64,000 bases of DNA, taken from NCBI RefSeq assembly GCF_000428145.1, contig NZ_ATZJ01000006.1:87724-151723 (forward strand), given 5' to 3'. This document shows positions 63,971 to 64,000 of this stretch, piece by piece. The notes below the pieces were generated by a model. It searched no databases. It was not told the DNA's origin and saw nothing but the letters and a program-made list of their open reading frames with translations. Source of the stretch: Chitinilyticum litopenaei DSM 21440. Lineage in GTDB: Bacteria > Pseudomonadota > Gammaproteobacteria > Burkholderiales > Chitinibacteraceae. Position 1 is the first letter of the stretch. Each line of letters begins with the position of its first letter. The position numbers and the translations under genes are program-made.

Positions 63971-64000
63971 TGATCTATCTCGGTATCGATGTCGCCAAGG
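63971..64000 (+). CDS. IS110-family transposase (first 10 codons; cut by window)
   Basis: Reads MIYLGIDVAK, the start of the DEDD RuvC-like domain of IS110 recombinases, whose first catalytic Asp is in GIDVAK. The rest lies outside the window. Confidence 0.8.

Overview
The window is one continuous stretch of GC-rich bacterial chromosome (roughly two-thirds GC by eye) with dense, mostly housekeeping genes. Gene content and order point to a betaproteobacterium, most likely order Neisseriales: kdsD-kdsC-lptC-lptA-lptB-rpoN-hpf-ptsN-hprK-rapZ as one run, petABC-sspA-sspB, glyQ-glyS-gmhB-plsC, and a dRS3-like ATTCCC-N8-GGGAAT repeat. A secreted two-CBM GH18 chitinase with Thr/Pro/Ala linkers suggests a chitin-degrading lineage such as Chitinibacteraceae; this last step is inference.

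Layout. 1-2978: 3' part of phoR, tal, a small DUF2809 membrane protein. 3210-5915: chitinase. 6438-14644: pbpC and a thioester alpha-2-macroglobulin. 14822-16540: a QueD-like protein and a VanZ-like membrane protein. 16674-20912: potG-potH-potI and a separately terminated potF (polyamine uptake). 21123-25470: HD-GYP protein, EAL protein, dgt. 25473-27120: a short accessory island with a 60-codon gene, an orphan gene and two palindromic elements. 27224-32833: glyQ-lipoprotein-glyS-gmhB-plsC-YgjP-like operon. 33226-41951: slt, an RRM-like protein, ldhA, a PAS kinase with a FixJ-type regulator, yaaA, a PAS-GGDEF-EAL protein. 42265-51258: ubiX back to kdsD, the envelope / sigma-54 / PTS-Ntr cluster. 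51377-55898: KefB-type antiporter, DegS-like protease, Nif3, lipoprotein. 56038-60165: cytochrome bc1, sspA, sspB. 60265-63561: azlCD, hemerythrin, a periplasmic binding protein, a histone-deacetylase-like hydrolase. 63562-64000: a hairpin-rich spacer, then the left end of an IS110-family element.

Two things stand out. First, a family of palindromes all 47 bp long (ten copies recognised, about one per 6 kb). They carry GGTAT...ATACC ends and an inner AGCC...GGCT pair, all symmetric about base 24. Copies lie mostly next to gene ends, but three lie inside conserved genes (hprK, lptC and the deacetylase-like gene), where they are written in codons that are rare in this genome. I do not recognise this family. 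Second, the IS110 transposase start at 63971 is preceded by about 200 bp that folds like a bridge RNA: a 5' stem-loop followed by two larger loop-bearing stems.

No tRNA, rRNA or CRISPR array was seen.
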